Assembly (NCBI GenBank): GCA_038205805.1
Contig: JBBRBO010000030.1
Span: forward strand, 1-32,318
Origin: JBBSBY01 sp038205805
Lineage (GTDB): Bacteria > Desulfobacterota > Desulfomonilia > Desulfomonilales > Desulfomonilaceae
Length of the DNA: 32,318 nt
Direction of reading: 5' to 3'
The position numbers and the translations under genes were made by a program. A model generated the notes under the pieces. It was not told the origin of the DNA, did not search any database, and worked only from the letters and a program-made list of their open reading frames with translations. Positions 32,275-32,318 of the stretch are shown here, one piece after another (position 1 is the stretch's first letter; each line of letters opens with the position of its first letter).

Positions 32275-32318
32275 AACGCTATGATGTTGCGCTTACTGAC
32301 GATATGTCTTCTGAATCA

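Overview
The window is a chromosomal stretch of a Gram-negative anaerobe, most likely a deltaproteobacterium in the broad sense; a Desulfomonile- or Syntrophobacter-like organism would fit. The evidence is the gene mix: a CO/xanthine-dehydrogenase-family molybdoenzyme, pyruvate phosphate dikinase, several orphan signalling proteins (Rcp1-like receiver, HD-GYP regulator, PilZ), a Yip1-type zinc-ribbon membrane protein, and an ankyrin protein whose N-terminal domain resembles ones I associate with deltaproteobacteria. The taxon is an inference; no rRNA is present. About 23 protein genes, one tRNA-Val(GAC) and many dispersed palindromic repeats can be supported. No CRISPR array, prophage, transposase or integrase was seen.

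Layout. 1-2.5 kb: 3' part of a molybdopterin subunit gene and its FAD/[4Fe-4S]-type partner, an operon. 2.5-5.5 kb: a gene-poor, repeat-rich stretch with an SdpI-like membrane protein, a degenerate micro-lipoprotein ORF, a ChaB-like protein and a small one-TM protein. 5.6-7.2 kb (minus): a DrrAB-type ABC exporter pair. 7.7-15.8 kb: a lone receiver, a zinc-ribbon/ankyrin protein, an MscS-type channel, a small secreted Cys-rich protein, an SRAP (YedK/HMCES-like) DNA-crosslink protein, an HD-GYP response regulator and a Yip1-family membrane protein. 16-20.6 kb: asnS (+), then thrS-infC and a PilZ gene (minus), then tRNA-Val with a good promoter. 20.8-24.5 kb (minus): a TlpA-like thiol-disulfide protein and ppdK. 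25.5-27.1 kb: a family-39-type glycosyltransferase. 27.9-30.6 kb (minus): a small lipoprotein, a crotonase-family enzyme, a WalJ-like metallo-beta-lactamase-fold hydrolase and a small membrane protein. 30.8-32.1 kb: a CtpA-type S41 protease.

The genes are mostly single housekeeping or signalling units. The clear functional groups are the molybdoenzyme pair, the ABC pair and thrS-infC. PilZ and HD-GYP both point to cyclic-di-GMP signalling.

The most unusual content is between the genes. There are two families of dispersed palindromic elements. Family 1 (about 70-450 bp) has a hairpin core of the type GAGAACCTTCTT/AAGAAGGTTTCTC and MITE-like inverted ends. Family 2 (about 105-120 bp, ERIC-like) has GTTCACC/GGTGAAC ends and a central hairpin around GATGAGTCTCC. 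Several family-1 copies lie in sense orientation just after stop codons; one supplies the end of a coding sequence. A family-2 end appears to have been built into the mscS promoter.
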